Below, piece after piece: positions 1-7,381 of a stretch of 33,906 nucleotides of DNA. Source of the DNA: an uncultured Clostridia bacterium. GTDB taxonomy: Bacteria; Bacillota; Clostridia; Christensenellales; Aristaeellaceae. Each line of letters starts with the position of its first letter. Positions within the stretch are counted from its first letter, which is position 1. The position numbers were made by a program, and so were the translations under genes. The notes beneath the pieces are model-generated. The model was not told where the DNA came from and ran no database searches. It saw only the letters and a program-made list of their open reading frames with translations. The stretch covers positions 1-33,906 of the forward strand of contig CAMKJS010000031.1 in assembly GCA_946413245.1 (NCBI GenBank), written 5' to 3'.

Positions 1-118
1 TACAACTCGGGCATATCATTTTTCATGTCCGCCCGCCCCGTGAACAGTAACCGGAATCGGAATTCCTGCCTGAAGCACTACGAAATCCGTTTGATGGTAA
101 AAACCAGCCGACAGTGAG

Positions 119-147
119 TTGACTTTAGGAGTTTGAGCAGATAAAAT
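119..147 (+). promoter_or_regulatory. SigA-type promoter for the three-repeat surface protein
   Basis: A TTGACT -35 box (119-124) and a TAAAAT -10 box (142-147) are separated by exactly 17 bases. This implies a leader of about 125 bases before the ATG at 279. The rest of 1-278 holds no recognisable gene. A short open frame running in from the left edge and stopping at 114 is not recognisable. Confidence 0.6.
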
Positions 148-278
148 TGGAATAAGGCAGTGATATTAAAAAGGTTCAATCGATGACGAAGAAGCCTTCC
201 GGGACTTCTATGTGGAACCGCTTACTCACTGAGAACCTGGACAACCGATGATGAACGGACATGGAGGAGGCTGTTACG

Positions 279-2648
279 ATGAAAAAGCGGTTTGGTTATG
301 TTGTTTTGTTTGTTCTTCTGCTGTTGTTTGTCTTCAATGTGGGCAGCAGGACGTATGCGGAGGGGACGGTTACCGGCATCGTGACCGGCGGTGCGATTAC
401 CGGCATCACGATTGACGGTACGGCGGTGGAGGATGGCATGACCTTCCCGTCCATGAAGACGCTGTATTATGACTGGCCGGATGTCGAAGGGGCAGTCAAA
501 TACGGTCTGTCGACAGAAGGATATACGAATGAACCGGGCTGGAGTATGTATTATTCTGATTTTGACGGCGCCATGCCGCCGTACAGGACCGGCATGGATC
601 TGTGCATTATTGCCTTTGGCGAGAGCGGGGAAGTCATAGCCAATAGCGAAACATATCACCTGAAGCTTGCCAAGCCGGAACCGGCGTTTACCATCACTGT
701 GGACAGTACGACGGTGCCGTCGACAGAGAAACTGGTTATCCACAGCCCGCGGCCGGGCCGTGTATACTATGAATTCATCAAAGACATGAGCGGAATGGGC
801 GGTTCCGGAATCATGCTGAGCGAAAACGGTTCTGAATATACCTATGAAGGAGAGGTAGAATACTATGAATTTTCTGCCGATATGAATAAACGCTGTTGCT
901 GGATCGAGGATCCGGACGGCAATGTCAGCAACGCGATTCAGTACGAAGTAACAGATGGCGAAGCGGGAGGAGAATCAGGAGGAGAATCATCCGGTATCAT
1001 CACAGGCATCACCATTGACGGTGTGGCGATCGAGTATGGTATGACGATCTGCAGTATGAAAACGCTGCATTACGACTGGCCGGGTGTTGAAGGGGCAGCT
1101 CTGTATGGGCTTTCAACAGACGGATATACAGAGCATCCCGGCTGGCGGATGATGTATCCCGGTCATGAAGGAGCAATGCCGCCGGACAGAACCAGCATGG
1201 ATCTGTGTATTATCGCCTTTAATGAAAATGAGGAAGTCATCGCCCAGAGCGAAACCTATCATCTGATCCTTGCACAGCCGGAACCGGCGTTTACCATCAG
1301 TGTGGACAGTACGACCGTATTGGCGACAGAAAATCTGGTGATCCACAGCCCACGTCCAGGCCGTGTATACTATGAATTCATCAAAGGCGCAAGCGGCATG
1401 GGCGGTTCCGGAATCATGCTGAGCGAAAACGGTTCTGAATATACCTACGAAGGAGAAGTAGAATACTATCAATATGCTCCTGAGATGAATGAACGCTATT
1501 GCTGGATCGAAGATCAGGACGGCAACGTCAGCAACGCGATTCAGTACACCGTAACGTCGGAGAACGCAAGCCATATCTCTCAGATCACTGTGGACGGCAC
1601 CGTGATCGAAGACGGCATGACGATCTCCAGCATGAAGACGCTGGAGTATGACTGGCCGGATATTGAAGGGGCGGCTCAGTACGGGCTTTCAACGGAAGGA
1701 TATACAGAGTATCCCGGCTGGCGGATGGGCTCTTCCTGGCATGAAGGCGCCATGCCGCCGGACAGAACCAGTATGGATCTGTGCATTATCGCCTATAACG
1801 AAAACGGGGAAGTCATAGATCAGAGCGAGACCTATCATCTGATCCTTGCCAAGCCTGAGCCTGCGTTTACCATTACTGTGGACAGCAAGGCGGTGACGGT
1901 GGATGAGAAGCTGGTGATCCACAGCCCACGGGCCGGCCGTGTATACTATGAATTCATCAAAGATGCGAGCGGCATGGGCGCTTCCGCAATCATGCTGAGC
2001 GAAAGCGGTTCGGAATACATCTATGAAGGATCTGTAGATTATTACGGATCCTCTCCCGCGATGAACAAGCGCTATTGCTGGATCGAGGATCCGGACGGCA
2101 ACGTCAGCAATGCGATTCTGTATGAAGTCAAGGATAAGAGTATCGATATAAGCAAGGCGAAGATCACCGCGATCAAAGCGCAGGTTTATACAGGCAAAGC
2201 AATCAAACCCACGGTGATCGTCAAGTATGACGGAAAGAAACTGACCGTCGGAAAAGACTATACCGTCACCTATAAAAACAACAAGAAAATCGGCAAGGCT
2301 ACCGTCACGATTACCGGCAAAGGCAGCTATACCGGCAAGAAGACCGTCAAGTTCGATATCATCCCCAAAGCCGTGAAACTGTCCTCCCTGACAGCCGGGA
2401 AAAAGGAACTGACGGTCAAATGGAGCAAGGGCAGCAATATTACCGGATATGAGATTGAGTACAGCACCAGCAAGAAGTTCAAAAACTCCAAGACAGTGAC
2501 CGTCAGCAAAGCGGCAACCACAAAGACAGTGCTCAAGAAGCTGTCAGCCAAGAAGACCTATTATGTCCGGATTCGCACCTACAAGACGGTAAACGGCAAG
2601 AAGTATTATTCAGCCTGGTCTTCCGCCAAGAGCAAGAAAACCAAATAA
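279..2648 (+). CDS. Secreted surface protein with three tandem ~190-residue repeats, an Ig-like domain and an Fn3 domain
   Basis: A 789-residue exported protein. The ATG at 279 is preferred over the in-frame ATG at 261 because GGAGGAGG sits about 8 bases before it and the product then begins with a textbook signal peptide (MKKR, hydrophobic core, likely cleavage after A27). Residues ~42-227, ~242-427 and ~435-618 are three near-identical modules. Each carries a YDWP motif, a GAMPP motif, a MDLCI(I)A(F/Y) strand, a HSPR(P/A)GRVYYEFIK segment and a CWIED.DGNVSNAI end. A Gly/Glu/Ser-rich linker separates modules 1 and 2. Residues ~623-695 match the Lys-rich Ig-like module common on clostridial surface proteins (YTGK..KP, DYTVTYKNN, GKGSYTGKK), and ~695-789 is a fibronectin type III domain. 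No LPXTG or other anchor is visible. A role in cell-surface or matrix binding is inferred. I do not recognise the repeat family. Confidence 0.85.
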   Translation: MKKRFGYVVLFVLLLLFVFNVGSRTYAEGTVTGIVTGGAITGITIDGTAVEDGMTFPSMKTLYYDWPDVEGAVKYGLSTEGYTNEPGWSMYYSDFDGAMPPYRTGMDLCIIAFGESGEVIANSETYHLKLAKPEPAFTITVDSTTVPSTEKLVIHSPRPGRVYYEFIKDMSGMGGSGIMLSENGSEYTYEGEVEYYEFSADMNKRCCWIEDPDGNVSNAIQYEVTDGEAGGESGGESSGIITGITIDGVAIEYGMTICSMKTLHYDWPGVEGAALYGLSTDGYTEHPGWRMMYPGHEGAMPPDRTSMDLCIIAFNENEEVIAQSETYHLILAQPEPAFTISVDSTTVLATENLVIHSPRPGRVYYEFIKGASGMGGSGIMLSENGSEYTYEGEVEYYQYAPEMNERYCWIEDQDGNVSNAIQYTVTSENASHISQITVDGTVIEDGMTISSMKTLEYDWPDIEGAAQYGLSTEGYTEYPGWRMGSSWHEGAMPPDRTSMDLCIIAYNENGEVIDQSETYHLILAKPEPAFTITVDSKAVTVDEKLVIHSPRAGRVYYEFIKDASGMGASAIMLSESGSEYIYEGSVDYYGSSPAMNKRYCWIEDPDGNVSNAILYEVKDKSIDISKAKITAIKAQVYTGKAIKPTVIVKYDGKKLTVGKDYTVTYKNNKKIGKATVTITGKGSYTGKKTVKFDIIPKAVKLSSLTAGKKELTVKWSKGSNITGYEIEYSTSKKFKNSKTVTVSKAATTKTVLKKLSAKKTYYVRIRTYKTVNGKKYYSAWSSAKSKKTK
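399..2130 (+). repeat. Three tandem ~590-bp coding repeats
   Basis: The units begin near 402, 1002 and 1582, giving periods of about 600 and 580 bases. They are close at DNA level as well as in protein: the GTGTATACTATGAATTCATC string occurs in all three (near 760, 1366 and 1939). This suggests fairly recent duplication or gene conversion, and unit number could vary between strains. Confidence 0.8.
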
Positions 2649-2649
2649 G

Positions 2650-2727
2650 CACTTTCAGGTATCGGGGCGGGGAACAAATCTCCGCCCCGTAAAGTGTGTC
2701 GGAATCTTAAAAAAACCCGATTCCGAC
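2650..2727 (+). terminator. Two consecutive hairpins after the surface-protein gene
   Basis: The first hairpin pairs CGGGGCGG-GGA (2663-2673) with TCT-CCGCCCCG (2679-2689) around a five-base loop. It extends outward as CACTTT/AAAGTG (2650-2655 with 2691-2696). The second pairs GTCGGAATC (2698-2706) with GATTCCGAC (2719-2727) around an A-rich loop. Neither is followed by a clear T-tract, so intrinsic termination is likely but not textbook. Confidence 0.5.
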
Positions 2728-2806
2728 CCGATTTAGCTTATATCAGGCCGGAAACAAGAAATGATCATCATTCCGACCTAAAACGCTGCTGCAGGAGGAA
2801 AGTCGT

Positions 2807-3050
2807 ATGTGCCTCATGAGAAAATCATGGAAGTGGCTCAGTATCCTGCAGCAGCCTGTGAAGCGGGAGACAGCGTTTCAGATCTGTTTTCCTATCGGAT
2901 TTGGACGGCGGGGAGACGGATGAGTTCTTCCGGCGGGTATATGCCCGGGAGCGGATGCCGGAAGGCCTGTTCCCGTCCATGCGAGTCGGAGAAATGAATG
3001 TAAGTGATCTAGCCAGGCTGTTTAAGCATTATTCCTATTGCGAGATCTGA
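2807..3050 (+). pseudogene. Short, probably frameshifted gene remnant
   Basis: A good ribosome binding site (GCAGGAGGAA, about 2791-2800) precedes an ATG at 2807. That frame gives only 38 residues (MCLMRKSWKWLSI...) and stops at 2921-2923. A second, more protein-like frame is open from 2862 to the TGA at 3048-3050 and ends ...MNVSDLARLFKHYSYCEI. The two frames overlap over 2862-2923, so one indel there would join them into a protein of about 80 residues. I do not recognise either part. It may instead be a genuine 38-residue peptide, or non-coding. Confidence 0.3.
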
Positions 3051-3250
3051 ACGATAAAAGCAAACTGTATCTGCTCATGCATGTAAGCCAATGAATGCCA
3101 ATTGAGGCTTTTTCAGCCCTGAAGACTTCCAAAGACCGAAGACTGGCAAGGCAGGCCTGCTGCGGTTTTTCGTTTTTTTCAGACGCGGCTGTCATCGCCG
3201 GTTCTGCCTGCGTATAAACCATTATCCGCCGGAGAAAGGCGGACGGGAAC
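3051..3250. other. Intergenic stretch with no recognisable gene
   Basis: This is part of a 681-base gap between the surface protein and the next exported protein. I see only a GCAGGCCTGC palindrome (3151-3160) followed by T-rich DNA (3166-3179). That could be a weak terminator but has no proper loop. A minus-strand open frame here has no ribosome binding site or family features and is treated as chance. Confidence 0.5.
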
Positions 3251-3280
3251 TTGTCACGGACAAGGATCCGGTGATAGAAT
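3251..3280 (+). promoter_or_regulatory. SigA-type promoter for the exported protein at 3330
   Basis: TTGTCA (3251-3256) and TAGAAT (3275-3280) are separated by 18 bases. Each differs from consensus at one position. The start codon lies 50 bases downstream. Confidence 0.55.
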
Positions 3281-3329
3281 AAACGCCCGGCGGCAAGACG
3301 GGAAAGAACGAACAGGAGATGTATCATTT

Positions 3330-4148
3330 ATGAAGAAATTTTTTGCGATCCTGGTGGCCCTGTGCCTGGCCCTGACGGCTGTGGCAATTGCAGAGGAACC
3401 CGCCGGAAAGACATACGCGGACGAGCATCCCGGGGTGCTGGCCTTCGACTCCTACTGGGTATCAGGGGACGCGCAGGTGCGGATTGACGCCGGACACACG
3501 GAAGACGGATACGAGATCGTGGTCACCGAGATGACCGGGGAACGAACCTTCAATTCCTGGGAATACCTGCTGACCTACGACGAGGAGACCAAGTCCCTGG
3601 TCGCGGACAAGAACGGCATGAAGTCCGTCAACACCTTCGACGAGACGGGCACCATCACCAGCTCCGAATATGAGTACGAGGACGGAAGCGCCCGGTTCTT
3701 CATCAACGATCAGGACCAGCTGTGCTGGGAGGATGAAAAGGAATCCACCTTCTCGGCAACCGTGTTCAACCGGATCGGCCGGTTCCCCGGCGTGTACCTG
3801 TGCGACCGGGCGCAGCTGAAGATCAACTGGGCCGGCGAAGACCTGATCTATGACGCGTGGCTGGAGTGGGGCGAAAGCGCTTTCAGCAGCTGGTACTGGT
3901 CCTGGAGCGGCAATTACGACCCGGCAGCGAACACCCTCGTTATGAACGGTACGAAGCAGGTCTACACTTACCTGGAGAACGGCGAGCTGGATCTGGATGC
4001 GGATCAGCACGTGGAAGAGTGCACCGCGACCTTCGCCTTCGACGGGGAAGGGAATTTGGTCTGCACCGAATCCAGCGACGAGACCATCAAAGGTATGCAG
4101 TTTGAATACGACCCCGAAAGCTACGGCATGTGGGCCTGGGAGTTCTGA
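3330..4148 (+). CDS. Exported acidic protein of unknown function with a duplicated module
   Basis: A 272-residue protein whose start follows an AGGAG site about a dozen bases upstream. Residues 1-21 form a classical signal peptide (MKKFFAILVALCLALTAVA, cleavage near AIA-EE). The mature part is acidic and rich in Trp and Tyr, with no cysteine ladder or anchor. Two halves look related: ~48-138 and ~158-250 share a polar start (VRIDAG / LKINWAG), a SW.Y or NSWEY core, a YD..(T/N)..LV strand, a (N/T)TF or YTY..(T/N)G turn, then a Glu-rich strand and an F..(D/G)..(D/N)LVC-type strand. This suggests duplication of a beta-rich module of about 90 residues. I do not recognise the family. It is secreted, possibly substrate- or surface-associated. 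It may be cotranscribed with the 49-codon gene 7 bases downstream. Confidence 0.75.
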   Translation: MKKFFAILVALCLALTAVAIAEEPAGKTYADEHPGVLAFDSYWVSGDAQVRIDAGHTEDGYEIVVTEMTGERTFNSWEYLLTYDEETKSLVADKNGMKSVNTFDETGTITSSEYEYEDGSARFFINDQDQLCWEDEKESTFSATVFNRIGRFPGVYLCDRAQLKINWAGEDLIYDAWLEWGESAFSSWYWSWSGNYDPAANTLVMNGTKQVYTYLENGELDLDADQHVEECTATFAFDGEGNLVCTESSDETIKGMQFEYDPESYGMWAWEF

Positions 4149-4155
4149 GAAAGCC

Positions 4156-4305
4156 ATGGAAAACGAAGTAGAGAAGCCTGAGGAACAGGACGAGGATCAT
4201 GTTCCCGCGACGGACGAGGAATATGCGGAATACCAGAAGCAGGAAAAACGCACGGCGGGAGTCATCTCCTTGATTGTGGACCTGATTACCGGATTCTTCC
4301 ACTGA
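4156..4305 (+). CDS. Small acidic protein with a hydrophobic C-terminus
   Basis: A 49-residue product, MENEVEKPEEQDED..., rich in Glu and Asp in its first 25 residues and ending in a hydrophobic, helix-like segment (AGVISLIVDLITGFFH). It starts 7 bases after the stop of the exported-protein gene, so the two are probably translated together. The only ribosome-binding-like sequence is GGGAG just before that stop, and the spacing is long. The C-terminal stretch could associate with membrane but is short for a spanning helix. I do not recognise it. A longer in-frame upstream extension exists but would run inside the preceding gene. Confidence 0.5.
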   Translation: MENEVEKPEEQDEDHVPATDEEYAEYQKQEKRTAGVISLIVDLITGFFH

Positions 4306-4370
4306 GTAGAGTCCCGGAACCGGCCGGCAGCGCGGCAGGGAACCAGGAAGAAAGTCCGGAGGAATTGAGG

Positions 4371-6074
4371 ATGACAAGGCGGAAAAACATCAATCCCATC
4401 ACAAAACTGGATTATCCGGATGTGGATGTGATCCGGGTTGGGGATACTTACTATATGGTCAGCACGACAATGTATTTTATGCCGGGCTGCGAAATCCTCC
4501 GTTCCTATGACCTTGTAAACTGGGAGCATGCCGCCTATGTATATGACACCCTGGACGGCACTGCCGCGCAGCGGCTGGAAGGGAAAGAAAACATTTACGG
4601 CTGCGGCATGTGGGCCGCAAGCCTTCGCTTTCACAATGGTGTCTATTATATTTGCTTTGTGGCGAATGATACTCACAGGACCTATATCTATCAGTCCGGG
4701 GACATCAACGGCCCATGGGAAAAGTATACGCTGGAAGGCTTCTACCATGACAATTCCATTTTGTTTGATGATGACGGCCGGATTTATATCGTTTCAGGAA
4801 ACAAGAATATCTATTTAAATGAACTCAGGTTTGATGAATCCGGCCATCTGACGGATGCGGGAACACCTCCGGCGAAACTGATCCTGTCTGATTCAGACAA
4901 TGTATATCTCGGATATGAAGGGGCACACTTTTACAGGATCAATGGCAAATACTACATTTTTCTGATTCATTTTCCCAAGACCACACCGAAAAGAACTGAG
5001 GCTGTCTTTGTTGCGGATCAGCCGGAAGGTCCTTACTACGGCAGAGACGTGATGAATGACGACAGGGGATACAGAAATTCCGGAGTCGCTCAGGGCGGGA
5101 TTGTGGAAACTCCTTCAGGAAACTGGTACGGCATGCTTTTCCAGGACAGCGGCAGCGTCGGACGGATTCCCGTTCTGATACCTGTAACCTGGCAGAGCAC
5201 TTCCGTGGCGGATTTATCGGTAACCGCTGCCGCTTCAGGCGGGGACGCGATATCGGCAGACACGGATGTCCAGGTAAATTTTCCTGTTTTCGGTGTTCAT
5301 GGGAAGATTCCCGAAGAATTCGAAATTGAAGATTTGAAGCCCGGATACGAATACGCTCCTCTGGTGTCAAGCGACGACTTCAGAACCGACTATACCGGCT
5401 TATTGTCTTCCAGCTTTGGGTTTAAGCCCTGCTGGCAGTTTAATCATGAGCCTGATTTGTCGCTGATAAAAAGAGATACGGAAAAAGGCATTGTAACGAT
5501 TGCAACAGGCAAAATCAGCAGCAACCTGGTTCAGGCTCAGAATGTCCTTACGCAGAGAACGCTTTTCCCGGGATGCGAAGCAAGCGTTACGGTTGACGCA
5601 AGCGATCTCAACGACGGTGACTATGCCGGTCTGTGCCTGCTTGAAAGTCAATATGGTTTTATCGCAGTAACAAAGAGAGATTCGTGCTGTTATCTTGTGA
5701 TGGGAAAAAGGGAACTCGATCCCGCACAGATGTGGGGTGAGAGGCATGATGATGAGCCGTTTGAGGAAGTGGAATGTATTTTGCCTGACAGTCCGGTTGT
5801 CACATTGTATGCCGGCGTCTGCTTTGATTACGGTACATACCGGAAAACAGATCACGCAAATGCCTCCGGTAAACAGTCAGGCCTTATCCCGCCTGCTGAC
5901 GATACGGTGTCATTTTTCTACGGTACTGATTCCGGCAAGGTGATCAAAATCGGTAAAAACCAAAAACTGGTATACAAACTGGATCATTTTACCGGTGCAA
6001 GATTCGGGCTTTTTGTCTACAGCACAAAAGAGACCGGCGGCAGTGCGGGCTTTTCAAACTTTATCTACAAATAG
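4371..6074 (+). CDS. Glycoside hydrolase family 43 (beta-xylosidase / alpha-L-arabinofuranosidase type), cytoplasmic
   Basis: The ATG at 4371 has GGAGGA seven bases upstream and is preferred over the TTG at 4365. The 567-residue product lacks a signal peptide, so it should act inside the cell on imported oligosaccharides. The N-terminal five-bladed propeller (~6-300) shows the GH43 catalytic triad in context: D17 in the DYPDVDV stretch (general base), D127 in HDNSILFDDDG (pKa modulator), and E183 in YEGAHFY (general acid). Residues ~335-567 form the beta-sandwich (concanavalin-like) domain found at the C-terminus of many GH43 xylosidases (DDF.....GL.SS.FGFKPCWQFNHEP, YAGLCLLES.YGFIAV). The usual P-D-P-S around the base is P-D-V-D here. 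Xylo- or arabino-oligosaccharide cleavage is inferred from family. The exact substrate cannot be read from sequence. No transporter gene is adjacent. Confidence 0.85.
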   Translation: MTRRKNINPITKLDYPDVDVIRVGDTYYMVSTTMYFMPGCEILRSYDLVNWEHAAYVYDTLDGTAAQRLEGKENIYGCGMWAASLRFHNGVYYICFVANDTHRTYIYQSGDINGPWEKYTLEGFYHDNSILFDDDGRIYIVSGNKNIYLNELRFDESGHLTDAGTPPAKLILSDSDNVYLGYEGAHFYRINGKYYIFLIHFPKTTPKRTEAVFVADQPEGPYYGRDVMNDDRGYRNSGVAQGGIVETPSGNWYGMLFQDSGSVGRIPVLIPVTWQSTSVADLSVTAAASGGDAISADTDVQVNFPVFGVHGKIPEEFEIEDLKPGYEYAPLVSSDDFRTDYTGLLSSSFGFKPCWQFNHEPDLSLIKRDTEKGIVTIATGKISSNLVQAQNVLTQRTLFPGCEASVTVDASDLNDGDYAGLCLLESQYGFIAVTKRDSCCYLVMGKRELDPAQMWGERHDDEPFEEVECILPDSPVVTLYAGVCFDYGTYRKTDHANASGKQSGLIPPADDTVSFFYGTDSGKVIKIGKNQKLVYKLDHFTGARFGLFVYSTKETGGSAGFSNFIYK

Positions 6075-6216
6075 CAGAAGCATATTCCGGCCCTAAGCAT
6101 ACAAATAAAGTACAAAAAAGGGATGAAAAGTTACTGCCGGCGGTACAGGCTGATGCGTATCGACTGATGTAACCAACAAAAACAAAATGCCAAAGCGCGG
6201 ATGAAGGAGGATTCCT

Positions 6217-6561
6217 ATGGATAAGGAAATACAGGCGAAGATTGACGAGATTCTGAAGGACTGCGGCAGGAGGGAATTGAGTCCGGATGAATTGGATCAG
6301 GTCAACGGCGGATCTTTTACTTATGATCCTACAACCGGTATGTGTTCTGTAAATGGCAGAGCCCCTATGACCGCAGCTCAGTTTAACGATGCAGTACGAA
6401 AGATGGCCAGTACTTATGGCGCGGGTACGGCTATAGGGTGGCTGCACGAAACTACCGGATTTGCGGCCAGCCACTCCGGAAATGAAACCGGTAAAAGAGC
6501 AGAAGAAATAGTGGGAGCAGTCTTAGAACGTTTCTGGCGTGTTTATCAAAGCGGAAATTAA
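6217..6561 (+). CDS. Putative double-glycine-leader (bacteriocin/RiPP-type) precursor protein
   Basis: A 114-residue protein preceded by AAGGAGGA eight bases before the ATG. Residues 1-32 look like a classical double-glycine leader: a charged amphipathic helix followed by ELSPDELDQVNGG, matching the LS..EL..V.GG signature cut by peptidase-containing ABC exporters (C39 family). Predicted cleavage after G32 leaves an 82-residue product with one cysteine (C43), a small-residue stretch (YGAGTAIGWLHETTGFAASHSG) and a charged C-terminal helix. The product is long for a class II bacteriocin. No exporter, modification enzyme or immunity gene is recognised within the window, so it would depend on a transporter elsewhere. 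It has its own terminator just downstream. It could also be a leader-bearing signalling peptide. Confidence 0.65.
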   Translation: MDKEIQAKIDEILKDCGRRELSPDELDQVNGGSFTYDPTTGMCSVNGRAPMTAAQFNDAVRKMASTYGAGTAIGWLHETTGFAASHSGNETGKRAEEIVGAVLERFWRVYQSGN

Positions 6562-6615
6562 CATTCATCTGCATACTCCTTTGGCCGCAATATAGGAATT
6601 ATCTGTCCTGACTCA

Positions 6616-6647
6616 CCTGCTGATTCGACCGGATCGGCAGGCTTTTT
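6616..6647 (+). terminator. Intrinsic terminator of the leader-peptide gene
   Basis: CCTGCTGAT (6616-6624) pairs with ATCGGCAGG (6633-6641) with one G-T wobble. The stem is followed by CTTTTT (6642-6647). Confidence 0.8.
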
Positions 6648-6664
6648 GCTAGGAGCATTTGTAT

Positions 6665-7034
6665 ATGCTGGAAAAAATAACGTTCCCGGAGCATGAATAT
6701 GAGTCAGTTCAAAACTGGCTGAACACTGAACAAGCAGGGATATTGCTATACCACTCGGGTTTACAAAGAAGTTGGAAAATACAAGGTCGGAGAATCATAC
6801 CTCGCCCCCTGGGGTGATATACTCAGAATAGACGAAATGCAGACATACTGGAAAGTATCGGATCGTCCTTTCTGGGATGAAATGAGCGATGCTGAAAAAG
6901 AGGAAATCCGCCAGTATTCTGAAGACAGGGGATTGCCCTATGAATTTATCAGGTTTTCCAGAAGTAAAAAATGGATATGCCGACGACGTCATTCGTCGGA
7001 ACGCAGAGATGTAGATGGAACGGAAAACCTATGA
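6665..7034 (+). pseudogene. Frameshifted small gene, possibly ASCH/PUA-like
   Basis: A TAGGAG site precedes the ATG at 6665. The first frame reads MLEKITFPEHEYESVQNWL...EQAG and would stop after about 50 codons. The +1 frame is open from 6723 to the TGA at 7032-7034 and continues naturally: YTTRVYKEVGKYKVGESYL, then APWGDILRIDE, then WDEMSDAEKEEIRQYSE. Dropping one G from the GGG at 6737-6739 joins both parts into one protein of about 122 residues. The reading '...GKYK.G..Y.APWGD.L...' resembles small ASCH/PUA-like RNA-binding domains, which I suggest only weakly. The last 20 residues are basic, and the DNA encoding them holds a CCGACGA/TCGTCGG inverted repeat (6980-6999). This is either a real inactivation or a sequencing indel. 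Programmed shifting is less likely. Confidence 0.55.
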
Positions 7035-7046
7035 ATTTTGGGTCCA

Positions 7047-7106
7047 TTTACAATTTTTATAATATTTTATAATTCTTAATATTATAGGTTGAATTATTCC
7101 TATAAT
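7047..7106 (+). promoter_or_regulatory. AT-rich promoter with two palindromic operators for the toxin-antitoxin pair
   Basis: Two perfect inverted repeats lie side by side: TATAATATT (7058-7066) with AATATTATA (7078-7086), and ATTATAGG (7081-7088) with CCTATAAT (7099-7106). TATAAT hexamers occur at 7058, 7068 and 7101, and TTTACA at 7047 is a possible -35 box. Phd/YefM antitoxins autorepress by binding palindromes over their own promoter, and this arrangement fits. Which TATAAT is used cannot be decided from sequence. Confidence 0.6.
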
Positions 7107-7138
7107 TGGAGTATTATGTAACTGAAGGAGGTGGCTTA

Positions 7139-7381
7139 ATGAATATCGATACCAGTGCTATTGTTACCGCTACGGAAGCAAATCAGAACTTTTCCAAAGT
7201 CTCAAAAATGGCTGAGAAAAAAGGTCATGTCGTAGTTTTCAAAAACAACAGACCGAAACTCTTTGTGATTGATCTGGATACTGAGCCACAAATCGAGATG
7301 ACAGAAGATGAGAAGATCAATTTCGTAGCAGCTCGAATTCTCCGGGAACATAAAGCTGCTTTTGAGGAGCTTGCAAAATGA
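7139..7381 (+). CDS. phd: Type II antitoxin, Phd/YefM family
   Basis: An 80-residue protein. The ATG at 7139, eight bases after AAGGAGG, is preferred over the upstream GTG/ATG-like starts. The N-terminal half has the Phd/YefM DNA-binding fold pattern: VTATEANQNFSKVSKMAEKKG followed by a strand turn HVVVFKNNRPKLFVID. The charged C-terminal tail (MTEDEKINFVAARILREHKAAFEEL) would be the intrinsically disordered toxin-binding part. It neutralises the Doc/Fic toxin encoded next, with which it overlaps by four bases (ATGA), and it probably represses its own promoter through the upstream palindromes. The family call is firm. The partner relation is inferred from overlap and from the well-known Phd-Doc pairing. 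Confidence 0.88.
   Translation: MNIDTSAIVTATEANQNFSKVSKMAEKKGHVVVFKNNRPKLFVIDLDTEPQIEMTEDEKINFVAARILREHKAAFEELAK

Noticed and set aside
1-114. Open frame entering from the left edge and ending at 112-114
   Set aside because: Only 37 codons, no recognisable motif, and no way to see its start. It may be a gene end but cannot be supported.
3022-3327. Minus-strand open frame of 101 codons before the exported-protein gene
   Set aside because: No ribosome binding site, no domain, and it overlaps the promoter of the plus-strand gene.
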